Part shown: in pieces, positions 49,149 through 60,653 of the stretch
Position numbering within the stretch: position 1 is the first letter of the stretch
How the letters are laid out: the number at the start of each line of letters is the position of its first letter
Assembly (NCBI RefSeq): GCF_028858725.1
Contig: NC_084790.1
Coordinates: 83,718,506-83,782,505 of the forward strand
DNA from: Colius striatus
Lineage: Eukaryota; Chordata; Aves; Coliiformes; Coliidae
Length of the DNA: 64,000 bases
Direction: 5' to 3'
The notes under the pieces: generated by a model
Databases searched by the model: none
What the model was told of the DNA's origin: nothing
Seen by the model: the letters and a program-made list of their open reading frames with translations, nothing else
Made by a program: the position numbers and the translations under genes

Positions 49149-49869
49149 GCCCTCCAATCTCCCGTCCCACGGCCACTAAACCTAACCCGTCCCACAGCCT
49201 CGCACCAGCTCCAGCCTTCCGCGCACCACAACCCCAACGCAGCCGCCCCGCCGCCTTTCCTGACAGGCCTCCCGGCCCCCGCCCCAGCTCACCGCTCTCC
49301 TGCCTCTCTCTCCGCCACACCACCGCTGGCCTCGGCCCTCGCCCGGAACCCCCCGCGCCGAGAGGCGGCCGCCCGGCCGCGCCTGGAACGGCCCGGCCCG
49401 AGCTGCCCTGGCCGCACGGAAGGATACTGTCCCGGCTCCAGCGAACGCCTCGGCCGGGCCCGGCGGCCGCCTCCGCCATCTTGAAACAACCGCCACTCCC
49501 AGAGCGCCCCGCGCCGGCCCCCCAGCGCCCGCCGCCCATTGGCTGCTCGTGCCGGCTTCGCCCCGCCGCTCCCGCGGGAGAGCGGGGCATGCTGGGAGCT
49601 GTAGTCCCGCGCGGGCCGGCCGGCCCGGAGCCTGCCCTCCCGCGGAACTACCGCTCCCGCCGGGCCGCCTCGCTCGTCCCGCCCGCTGCCGGCCGGCCGA
49701 GCCAGCGGACAGAGAACTACCTCTCCCAGCGCACCTCGCGGGTGCGGCCGCGGCCGCGGCTGCGGGGTGGGAGGAAGGGCAAAAGAGGTTACGCCCCCCG
49801 CCGCGGACGCGCACACGCCCCCATCGGTCTCGCCTGCCTACCGGGGCGCTGACGGCGAGGCCAGGAGCC
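49149..49869. promoter_or_regulatory. CpG island (S3)
   Basis: Near-identical copy of the S1 island. A few substitutions are visible, such as gctcgtgcc for gctcgcgcc after the CCAAT box. Confidence 0.65.
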
Positions 49870-51144
49870 TGAAAGAACGGCCTCTCAGCCAAAACTTTCT
49901 CCGTGGCACTAGGATCACGAGAACTGCTGAAAGCATTTGCACGTGGAAAGGATCTCAGCATCAGCCCTTCCATCTCTCAGCAGCTTGAGGCACGGAACTG
50001 TCATTTGTGTGGCCAGAAAGCGAGACATCTCTCCCGAGCCCTGCGTACCGCTGCTACAAATTGCAGTTCGAGAACATCTTCCTATGAATTTTAAAGCCAA
50101 AAGTGTTCACGTGATCTTAACTGTGTGCAGATGTGAAGTTGCCATATCAACTTTTGGCTGGGGGGGCTGGGGGGTGTGATGTGCGCCTGCAAGACACGGC
50201 AAGAAAGGTTTGGCTCTGAAAGTCCCGTGTTTGCTGATTTGTAATTGGATCTTTTTGCTTTTCTGTCTGGATCTGTGACCACTTGTGTGGCACAACATAG
50301 CAATGCAAACCCCAGCCCACTGCAGTAACTTGTAGTCTCTACAGAGTGGATAGTCTATAGGGTGTAACTTGCAGTCTCTAGCAAAGTCCTTAGAAGGTGG
50401 GCGATTTCTCACAAGCATTGTGGACGTTCTCATTTGAGGAAAAAAGAGGCTTTTTCCCCATGGCCAGTGTGATTCATATTACGGACCTTCTATGAGTAAT
50501 AGCAAGTTCCAGAAAGGCTGATTGCTCACACCTCAACTGGCATGGCAGGTGTTTGCTATTCTGGACTGCCCAGGGCAGGACCATACTTCACCATTTACAG
50601 TCTTTATTGGGTAAGAATGGAACTAGTCAGACCTTTGTAAAAGGTGCTGAGAGTTCATCTCACTGGTGTCTAAGCTTGGTGGCAAGCATAACATTGAGGG
50701 TGGGACTGTGAGGGATTCTTCGGAATAGTTAATAGGATTGGAGTCACCTGAGCTAGTTCAGCTTTATCTTCTGTCTTTTGTCTAACTCACGTGGCTCTTC
50801 ATCTCTTCCCTCTAGAGGAAAAGGCAACCTATGGCAGACTTGGTTTCCTCATTAATGTTTCATGGAGCTGCCATCTCTCCCTACGCGCCTCTGCTAGAGG
50901 TGGCCTTCAGTTTACCTACAGGATACTTTTAATATAGCATTCAGGCTTTAAAGATGGAGGGTCTCTTTGTCTTCATCAGGGGTTTGGTTCAGGTCTCTTG
51001 AGAAGTTGCGGCTCTCTCGTTCGTAGACATCTTCTTTGGCTGATCCAATAGTTCATCTGTCATCCCGGCTGAGCCACTGTGCACGATGAATTAAACGTCC
51101 CTGTTGTTTTCTTTGATCACAGCAATAACAATTCCTCTGTTATT

Positions 51145-51599
51145 AGAATCATAGAATCATAGAATGGTAGGGGCTGGAAGGGATCTTTAGAGACCATCTA
51201 GTCCAACCCTCCCTGCAGAAGCAGGTTCACCTAGATCAGGTCACATAGGAACATGTCCAGGCGGGTCTTGAAGACCTCCAAGGAAGGAGACTCCACAACC
51301 CCTCCGGGCTGCCTGTGCCAGGGCTCCCTCACCTGAACAGTGAAATCTGAGTTGTCCCAGCAGATCCTTGCTCATCCATGGAGGCCTCCTACCTCCTTTT
51401 CCTCCTTTCTTGTGCATTGGGACACACTGATCCTGGGCTTGGAGGAAGTGGTGCTTGAAGATTGACCAGCTCTCGCTGGCCCTTCTACCATCAGGCCCTC
51501 TCTATTTGTCAGTACCAGGTCCAGCAGCACACCCTCCTTGTTGGTTCCTCGATCGTCTGCGACAGGAAGTTGTCGTCAACAGTCTGTAGGGACCTCCTT
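51145..51599 (-). mobile_element. CR1 fragment, 3' end (S3)
   Basis: Copy of the 3536-3990 element at the S3 position. Confidence 0.85.
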
Positions 51600-51813
51600 T
51601 CCTTTTCCCAGAGGATTGTTCCACTTAAAGGTAGTTAAAATTGGAGTTTTCCACAAGTTGTACTGCTTTGCTCTCCTGTCACCTGTGCTGTGGCAGCGGT
51701 TTCGGCGTCACGAAAGGCTGAACTTGAAGAGCTTTCAGCAACAGAAATTGCCTAAGTGCAGAGCAATAATATTTCTTAGTCTGAGCTCATTACTTAATAG
51801 TTTTGTAGAGCTT

Positions 51814-52226
51814 TTATAGAACCACGTGGACTTGGGGACAGAGTGTACCCTCAGCAGGTTCCCTGATGGCACCAAACTGCGAGGACTGGCTGATTCCCCA
51901 GAGGCTGTGCTGCCATTCAGCCGCCAAGTGCAGAGTCCTGCACCTGGGAAGGAACAACCCCATGCAGCTGGAGAGACTGGGGGTTGAGCTGCTGGAGAGC
52001 AGCTCTGCAGAGAGAGACCTGGGAGTGCTGGTGGACAATAAACTAACCATGAGCCAGCAAGGTGCCCTCGTGGCCAAGAAGGCCAATGGCATCCTGGGAT
52101 GCATCAAGAAGAGTGTAGCCAACAAGACAACCTCAAGGGAGGTTCTCCTCCCCCTCTCCTCTGCCCTGGTGAGGCCTCATCTGGAGTCCTGTGCCCAGTT
52201 CTGGACTCCTCAGCTCAAGAGGGATA
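51814..52226 (+). mobile_element. CR1 fragment, reverse transcriptase C-terminus (S3)
   Basis: Copy of 4205-4617. Confidence 0.88.
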
Positions 52227-53748
52227 GATGCGCAAGGGCTCACTGTCCGAATTGAGTGACGACAGAGAAATAATTGTGCAAGTTTACGGCACAGAGCAAA
52301 TGTGCATGTGCTGCCATTCAAAAGCAATCAGAGAGATGACTTGCCAGTGCTTGATGCTGGTTCATTTGAGCTTAAAAGTGCCATCCAGCTGTTCCTCTGA
52401 TGTTGTTTTGCTATGAAATGTATATTTGTCAACTAAAAATGACAATAAGGAGTTTGTGCATTAAAACAGGGTTGTAGTGTTGGGGTTTTTTTCATTAATC
52501 CTGTTAGGGTGTTGTAAGTGAGGTCTAAATCTTGCATGGTATTCTAGTGCTGTGTCCGGAAAAAGGCAACTTGCACGGAAGGCATTTAAAGTGTGTAAAC
52601 ATACTATGGGTTTAGCGCCTTCAGACTCCTGGTGTAGCTTTTGTTTGGTTTTAATATAAAGTTAGCTGATTTTCTTTTCTTGGAGGCTGTGACTTCCATC
52701 CTTCTTAGGCAGCATATGCTTAGTCCCAATCTTGAGATATCACATGCAAAGTCAATGTTGCAGGAATTCTGATGTTCCTTGTGTGACGTGATGAGCGTTT
52801 AAAAAATTCGCTTGTTCATTTCTCTTCCAAGTCTTCCACACCGACGCTGTCTTATTCAATTCCTCAGAGAACTAATGGTTGGCTACAGTGGCTTATGGAG
52901 GACACATTGCTGCACCTGCAGGAAGAGCAAATGGTACATGATTCAGGAGCTCTATTTCAAGCAGAGGACAGCAGTGCTATTTTAAAAGGCAGCGATGAAA
53001 CCTACTGTGCAATACTGTTTTCAGTCCTGAGTCACCCCTTGTTCAAGTGAAAAATGAAGTTGGTGACAAAAGTTGCGGAGAAGGGCCACGGAGGATGGAT
53101 GATGGGAGTCCCGAAGAACCTGTTTTCTGCGAAGGGACTGAAGTTTGTGTGGCGTGACTGGCTGTGTAGGAGTAGGTTGAGCTGGTGGTAAGGTGATTCG
53201 GGCAAGAGACAGTGCTGAGACAAAGCTATAGGCCGGTGTTGGAACAGAAATAAATGGAGATAAGCAGTCCACAAACATAAAGGTGACGCGAGAGGAAGGT
53301 TCCTGAAAATTTGAGCAATCAAAACCCCCGTTTCTATGATGGAGCTTGGTTGGCTTTTGAAAGGAATCGAGTGATGTGTTGTCTCTGTCAGCAGGGGATT
53401 GCCCTTGATGACACAGAAGATCCCTTGTAGCACAGCAGCACTTATATCGACAGGAGGGATTTAGTCTGTTTGTACTAAGTAAGCTTAGTAACTTAGTAAC
53501 TTAGCAACTAAGCTAACTAAGCAGCTTAGTTGTAGTCGGTATTTTGTTGTGTATTATGTCCTGTGCATTCAGTCAGCTCATGAATGTGTGAGGAGTGGAT
53601 GTTCCTGGTAAATATGTTTTCCTCTGTACCGGTAACGCTTTCACTAATTCATCTGAAGCTTATTTGACTACTGGGAAGTAGGCATGCTTGCCACTTGCTG
53701 CTACATGCTACATTGCTGCTTCACGGGGTTATTGATGGGGAGCAGGGG

Positions 53749-54360
53749 AACCTTCCCTGGCAGAAGCCTTGGCAAAAGTTCAGCTCGAGAAAGAAGAGGA
53801 ACCCATAGAACTTCTAGTAGGTACAGGTGTCAGATTTTCAGCACTAAATCGGACTTTATTGCCCGTAAGTACACAAAACGTCGATATTGTGGGAGCAACC
53901 GGACAGGTCGAGAAAACTTTCTTTTTGAAACCACTAAGATGCAAAAGTGGGAAGAGCGTAGGGATTGATAAATTTCTCTACCTGCCCGAAGCTCCTCGAG
54001 CACTTTTAGAATGGGATGAACTCAAACAATCGAACGCTGAAATGAAATTGAAAGGTGGAGAAATTGATTTTTAAGTACCGGAAGAAAACCACATTGACCT
54101 TTTCAGTAGAACTGCAAATTAGGAAAGAAGAAATTAGACACCAATTAAAAGACCAGGTATATCCAGCAGTACAGGCCTAAGGAGTACCAGGAAAGGCTAA
54201 AAATGCAGAATTGGTTGTTGTTAAACTCAAAGGAGGAGCACAACCTGTTACGATAAAGCAGTATCCCCCGGAACTGGAAGACGGGCGAGGACTGAAAAAC
54301 ATCACAAAAGAATTTCTAAGATTGGGACTGTCAATCGAATGCTTCACAGAGTAAAACACA
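53749..54360 (+). pseudogene. Endogenous retrovirus protease and RT start (S3)
   Basis: Copy of the S1 fragment, ending at the U7 boundary. Confidence 0.75.
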
Positions 54361-56599
54361 CTGTTCAACGCTGTAATGGTATGGGTGGCTTCCAACTCTA
54401 ACAAATGGCTTGGTTTCTTTCTTTTAGTTCCATGTGACCCTGCGGCACACCAAGGGCAGAAAAGAAGCCAAAACCTCTCTCCTCCTGAAACTAAGGGAAG
54501 CTCTTTTGGAAGCTGAAGACGTCTCTCACTGCGGGGTTCTCCTCCAGGTAGTCCCTCAAGGTCTCTGAGTGGCGGCACCGGAATTCCCCTACAGCTGAAT
54601 CCATTCCGGAGCTCTTGTGCCACATATCCAGAAGGTAGGTTCTAACGCTACAAGTCCATTTTGCCTCGTAAGAGAAGAGAGGCCACCCATTGGGGAAAAC
54701 ACTGCACAGAGTAGCCTTCCGTCGTCGTGTTAGGATGGGGAGATTGCTCTCGGGTCAGAGAGTACTGACAAGTACTCCTCGCAGCACAGCGAGGGTTGGG
54801 CCAATTCCCTTTTTGTTGGTTGGAGCACAACAGACCTTGTGGAGCTTCGGTTGGGCCAATAGGTCCTGCTTTTCATAGCTTGGCTGCATTTTGCTTGGAG
54901 TCTTTGGTAAACTCTGCGAAGCTCATGCGCGTGCTCACTGTTCTCGTGCCACGGTCCCGCAAGCGACCGCTAGCTTGATTCCCATCTCCCAGAGCAAGCA
55001 GGTTTTGGCATCGCTCTGCCCACTCCATAGGCACAGCTTTCCAGGGAAACCCTGTTCCTCCTGAGGTAATGGGGGAGCAAAGCCAGTAACTTGCCGATTG
55101 TTCTCCCAGTTCCGCTCATTAGGCCGGCAAGCAGTCCAAGGAGGAAAATGCACCTTTTCAGCCACATAATCCTTTGGGATCTTACGAATTCCAGCTCTCT
55201 TGTAATTGTTCAAGGGTGTTTAGTAAGTTTTCGGGTAAGTGGTGATTTTTGTTCGACTGTGCACGGGGCTGTAGCTCTCTGAACTCTAGAATAATGTTGC
55301 CAAGATCCTTTTTCAGCCACTCTCAGGGCAGTGGAAGTAGTCAACAAGACCCGGAAAGGTCCCTGCCACTTAGCTCTCAGGGCTTTGTCCTTCCATGTCT
55401 TGACGTAAACCCACTCTCCTGGTTGAAATGGATGTGCCGGAACGCCTAGTCCACTTGGTTGAGGTGGGGTCACGTGGTTGTGGAGCTCCTGGAAGGTCTT
55501 GCCCAAAGCCAGCAGATTGAAACGAGCTTACACAATTTCTTCCTGGTTGTACTGGTACTCTTAGCAAAGCTTTTGGTAAAGCTTGTAACCGAGAGAAGGA
55601 GGTTTCTTGGTGTATTTGATTCCACTGTAACTTAAGGCTCTGGTTCACGCCTTCTACTTTTCCACTAGCTTAAGGTCTGTTGGGCGTATGTAAATCCCAC
55701 TTGGCTCCCAGATGCGCTCCCACCTTCTTAACCACTTCTGCAACAAAACAAGGGCCTCTGTCTGAAATCATTCCTGCTGGTACAGCAAAGCAGGGTACGC
55801 TGTGATTTAGGACTTGTTTGACTGCTTCCCGTGCCACATCGGTGCCACAGGGCCATCCATTACATGTGTCTACCAGATTGAGGAGATACTGACAGGCTCC
55901 CTTTCTCAGTAGCTCGGTGAAGTCTATTTGCCAGTATTCCCCTGAGGTCATCCCTGGTTTTGTCACCCCTGCGATGATGCTCTCACCTGTGTTAGGTCAC
56001 TTTTCAACTCCTGGCTGGACCCCTTGGCGGGGTCCTCTCTTATTAGACCTATTTTTTATGATTTATTTTGAGGCCTAGTCGCCTCTGAGGGGTTGTTGCC
56101 CAGCCATCTTTTTGTTCCTTTGCTGCCAAATCACCGATACATTTTCTACCACCTTCTTCATAAGGCAGGATCGGGCCCAGTATCCTCAGTGTCTTTTCAG
56201 GGATCAAGGCCAGATCTTCAGATTTGGCCGCTGCTTCTGCTGTTTTGTCAGCTCTTTGGTTGGAAGGCTAGGAACTCAGTCTTTGTGCAGAGGTATTTGA
56301 GGGGAGCGCCTGTGCCTGTCCTCTTTACTCTGTTCTCTACAAAACTCTGTCCATCAGCATGCATTCCCAGCCTGCATCCAATAGTGGTTGTCCCTTTAAA
56401 TCCTTTCTGCTGGAATAGACTTTGGCCATTTGTCTTTCAACAGCTGGAGGGGATAAGCACAACAAATGCGTACTTGGTGTACAGCTGATGGCTCTTGGCC
56501 CTCTCTAATGACTGGGGGTCTGCCAGGGAGTTTTTCTGATCTTGAAGGCAGGCACATTCTCCACACGAAATTTCTGCATCTGTGCTTCAAACAGCCGTG
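54361..56599 (-). pseudogene. Endogenous retrovirus RNase H-integrase-env remnant (U7)
   Basis: Same break pattern as U6 (stop before ASGKVEG, no stop after LPKA) although U7 as a whole is collinear with U1. Integrase core 55670-55966, C-terminal domain 55210-55506. Confidence 0.8.
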
Positions 56600-56718
56600 C
56601 TCTCAAAGTGGAGGTTGAAATAGTTGTGTTGTTCACTCCATACCTTGCTGAAGTGCAAGACCTTAAAACTGTAGGGGCTGCTTAAAGCCCAGTACTGCTC
56701 AGCGCAGTTGTCTTGCCT

Positions 56719-58017
56719 GTATCTCCCAGGTCCGTAGGAAAGCACTGTGGCAAGGCACAAAAGCAAGGCTTGGGGCGCAGGGGCTGGAAAGCTTTCCCGT
56801 GGAAAGGGACCTGGGAGTGTTAACCAGCAGCCAGATGAACATCAGCCAGCAGCGTGCCCAGCTGGCTAAGAAGGCCAAGGGCATCCTGGCCTGTATCAGG
56901 AACAGTGTGGTCTGCAGGGCCAGAGAGGTGATTGTTCCCCTGCACTGGGCACTGGTGAGGCTCAACCTTGAGTGCCGTGTCGAGTTCTGGGCCTCTCAGT
57001 GCAAGAAGGAACGCAGGGGCCGGAGCGTGTCCAGAGCCGGGCAGCAGCGCTGGGGAAGGGCCTGGAGAACAGGTTGTGTGAATAGCAGCTGAGGGAGCTG
57101 GGGGCGTTTAGCCTAGAGGAGACACGACCACCCTCTACATGTAGCTAAAGGGGAGTTGTAGGGAGGAGGGGGTTGATCTTTTCTCTGCGGTAGTGAGTGA
57201 AAGAACACAAGGAAATGGGTTTGGGTCGCAGCAGGGGGGCTTTAGGTTGGACATTAGGAAGAACTTTTTCACCAAGAGGGTGGTTAAACATTGTAATGGA
57301 CTGCCCAGGGAGGCAGCAGCGGTGCAGTCACCGTCCCTAGGGATATTGAAAAGACATCTAGATGAAGGACGGAGGGATATGGTTTAGTTTAGGGATGGGC
57401 TTGGCAGTGTCAGCTTAGTGCTTGGACTCGACGATCTTCAAGGTCCTGTCCACCCGTAACGATTTTGTGATTTCTCAAAAAATTTCACTGGGACTGTCTG
57501 GCACACGCAGAAGAAAAATTCATGTGCTGGTTTGTAATATACATGGAACAAATGTTTCTCTTAACTCGCCCACAAACTCAACTGTGGCCACAGTGCAAAC
57601 AAGTGACAATGAAAACAAGTGAGAGACCTGGGGATGTTCAGCCTGGAGATGAAGAGGGTGGGGAGAGACACAATCACGCTCTGCAACTCCCTGACAGGAG
57701 GCTGTAGTGAGGTTAGGGGTGGGAGTCGGCGTCTTCTCCCCAGTCACGAATGACAGGACAAGAGGAAGTGGCCTCGGGTTGCTCCAGGGGAGGCTTAGCT
57801 GGGAAATGAGGAAGAACTTTGCCCCCAAGAGGCTTGTTGGACTGGCGTGGGCTGCCCAGGCAGGTGTGGGAGTTCCCATCCCTGGAGGGATGCCAAACCA
57901 GTAGAGCTGAGGTGCTGAGGGAAATGGTTCAGCGGCAGGCTTGTCAGTGTGAGGTGAAGGCTTGGACCCGATGAGCTTGAGGGGCTTTTCCAACCAAAAT
58001 GATTCAATGACTCTGTG
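56719..58017 (+). mobile_element. Two CR1 3' ends upstream of gene copy 7
   Basis: Direct copy of 9110-10408 at an offset of 47609. Confidence 0.87.
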
Positions 58018-58294
58018 AGAGCAGCTGCCGCTGGGACACAGGACACGAAGATGCTGGGAAGGCCAAGACGCTGCACGAGAGGCGGTTCAGCCTTCCCATC
58101 CTCTGGCCTCCCCTTGCCTGTGGTGCCCCGAGACAGGCCCCGTGGCACTGCAGAGCCGTGTGCCAGGTCCGAGCACCATGGAGGACCCAGTCCCTTTGTG
58201 ACATCACCTCGGACCACACCCCACCTGCTGCTGATATCCTGCGCCCAAGGCAGTGGCCTTGCCAGAGGCTCAGGAGCCAGCACCGGGACCGGAC

Positions 58295-60117
58295 ATGGAG
58301 CCGGGACCCAGCGGGCACCTGCCTCGCAACGAGACATTGATCTTCAACCAGCTTGATCAGCTGGAACGCCAAATACTGGCGCTCTGGGCTGAGAAGCAAG
58401 AGCTGGAGTGGGAATTGGAGCGGCAGGACCAACAGCAGCTCCAGCGCAGCTACCAGGGTGCGGCAGATGGCGTGGGGCCCAGCTCAGCACCCCCCTATGT
58501 GTCTGTGCCCCACGGAGCCCCAGGACCCTTTCCCTTCCCCAACTCTGGTGAGAGCATGCACGGACCTGCAGTGCCCTTGCCAGAGGCACAGGAGTCAGCA
58601 CCAGGAGCACCCATGGAGCCAGGTCCCAGCGGGTACTTGCCTGGCATCAGGCCCGGACTCTTCACGGTCCTTCATCAGCTGAGAGCTATGACAAATCTGC
58701 TGTGGAACAGGAACCAGGAGCTGAGGCGGGAATTGGAGCGGCGGAACCAACAGCCGTTCCAGCACGGCTACCGCGGCGCAGGGCCCAGCTCAGCACCCGC
58801 CTACGTGTCTGTGCCACACAGAACCCCAGGACCCTTCCCTTTCCCCAGCTCTGCTGAGAGCGTGAACAGACCTGCAGTACCCTTGCAGGAGGCACAGGAG
58901 CCAGTGCCAGGAGCACCCATGGAGCCGGGTCCCAGCAGGCGCTGGCCTTGCGTCAGGCCCTGTTTCTACACTTACCTTGAACAACTCAGAGCCATGACCA
59001 GGCTGCTGTGGAATAGGAACCGAGAGTTGAGGCGGGAATTGGAGCGGCGGAACCAACAGCCGTTCCAGCACGGCTACCGTGGCGCAAGGCCCAGCTCAGC
59101 ACCCCCCTATGTGTCTGTGCCACACAGAGCCCCAGGACCCTTCTCTTTCCCCAGCTCTGCTGAGAACGCAGGCAGCTCTGTAGCGGCCTCGGGCCTGTGG
59201 GTGCGGCAGCTGCCAACATCCACACCTTGTCCTGTTGCCAGCCCATTGGACTGGGGGCTGACACTGACAGACCAGAGCTGGAACTCCAGAACCCTCTCTA
59301 GGGAGCCGAGCTTCAGCCGGCGAGGTGAGTGCCGGGGGGGGGGGTGGCGGAATCATAGGAGAGAACATCGGGGCGCCCTGTACCAGGGGCACGTGGGAGA
59401 GCTTGGGAGCAACCTTTGGAAGCCTGTGCACAGGGAAGGCTGGCACGGCGGCCTCTGGAAGCCCCTGGCAGGTGTCGGGGGAGGAACGGAGGGAAAACAC
59501 AGGTTTGGGGATGAGTGCCTGACGCTGCTGGTTCCCGCAGAGAGCTGGCAGCCGAGATGGCAGCGGCTGCTGGGCGAGATCGCCTTCCAGCTTGACCGCC
59601 GAATCGTCCACAGCGTCTTCCCCAACGCGAATCGCTACCGCGGCTTCAGTGCCGCCACCATCCCCGAGGGAATCGTGGAGGTAGGCTGGTGCTGCGAGCC
59701 GGGGAGCCGGGCACAGTGCCCGCAGCCACGGCCCGGTGCGCCCTGGTCCCCCTTGTGCTCGGTCACCCGCGGGTGCCGGTACTGACCGTACCCTCTCTGC
59801 CACAGATGGTCGAGGAGACGGAGCGGGGAGCTAGCCGTGATCTGAGCGTGGCCGCAATCTGGAACTATGAGTTTGTGATGAGGCGACTGTGGGCACTGGG
59901 CTACGTCCCCGAGGTGCACTTGCCCGCAATCGAGGCCTTCATCAAAACCTACGGCCGCCTGGAGCGGTCGTACTGGTTCCTGGCCGAGCCAAACGTGGCC
60001 TTCCTGCGCCACGTGGTCAGCCAGGAGGTGCCGCCGGATCTGCGGCCCAACGCCATGGTGCTGCTCGAGTGCCTGCTGCAGCTGGCACAGGAGTACGGGC
60101 AGCCCCTCTTCTACTGA
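58295..60117 (+). CDS. SPATC1L-like: Speriolin-like gene, copy 7 (three modules)
   Basis: Exons 58295-59324, 59541-59680 and 59806-60117 encode 493 aa. Modules span about residues 1-106, 107-208 and 209-291. A linker to 343 follows, then the speriolin C-terminal domain at 344-493. Modules 2 and 3 share the core WNRNxELRRELERRNQQPF. A G run one base shorter than in copies 1 and 6 (59334-59344) makes intron 1 exactly 216 bp, a multiple of three with no stop. An intron-1-retained reading frame therefore stays open through exon 2 and ends in intron 2 at 59785. The spliced form is more likely because all donor and acceptor sites match the other copies. AATAAA is at 60184-60189. Confidence 0.88.
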
Positions 60118-60653
60118 GCGGCTGTGCCAAGCCGTGAGCCCTGTCCCGGCTGCGCCTGCAGCAGCCGCCGCCTGGTGCCACGCAATAAAGCTGTGGGTCA
60201 ATCTCATGTCGTGTGCTGTGGGCTTCTTCCTAAGCAGCAAAAAGCATAAGGATGGCAATGCACCTGCTGGTTGCACAAGAGAATAGCAATATTGATTAAG
60301 AAAGATACGTAACCATCTGCCCTATGGATCCTCCCACAGGGGAGGTCACCAGTGAGTCAGTGCAGGGCGCCCAGCTTTATAGGCAAAACCCCGCGAGTCA
60401 GTGGGAGGTGCATTTTCTTCAGGCAGAGACCCCTGGGCTATCTTCCTCCGTGCTGGATTTTGCCTGGGCTGGCCACGAATGGCAGAGGAATCCAAGGGAG
60501 CTCTCCAGAAAGCAGTCCATTTCTCCACCGCTCTCTATTTCTTAACCCGTCAGTGCCCGCTGATGGCTGCTAAGAAAATGCCGCCGTCTTCTTAGAGATG
60601 CGGGCGAGGTGTAGAAGAGAGAGAAGAGTAGTAGAGAAGAGAGCGAGCGAGGA

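Larger units (their letters stand above)
48286..54360 (+). repeat. S module, copy S3
   Basis: Direct copy of S1 at an offset of 47556, rising to 47609 after an extra 53 bp near 48932-48985. That stretch is also present in the flank of genes 2 and 5, so S3 keeps the older form and S1 and S2 share a deletion. Confidence 0.93.
54361..60585 (+). repeat. U module, copy U7
   Basis: Direct copy of U1 at an offset of 47609, rising to 47914 past the gene because copy 7 has one more 306-bp module. Confidence 0.93.

Noticed and set aside
58253-58294. Starting the speriolin-like proteins upstream at the GTG or TTG codons before the ATG
   Set aside because: There is no ATG in this stretch, and an in-frame stop lies just upstream (58232). 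The first ATG has a good start context and matches the repeated module start.
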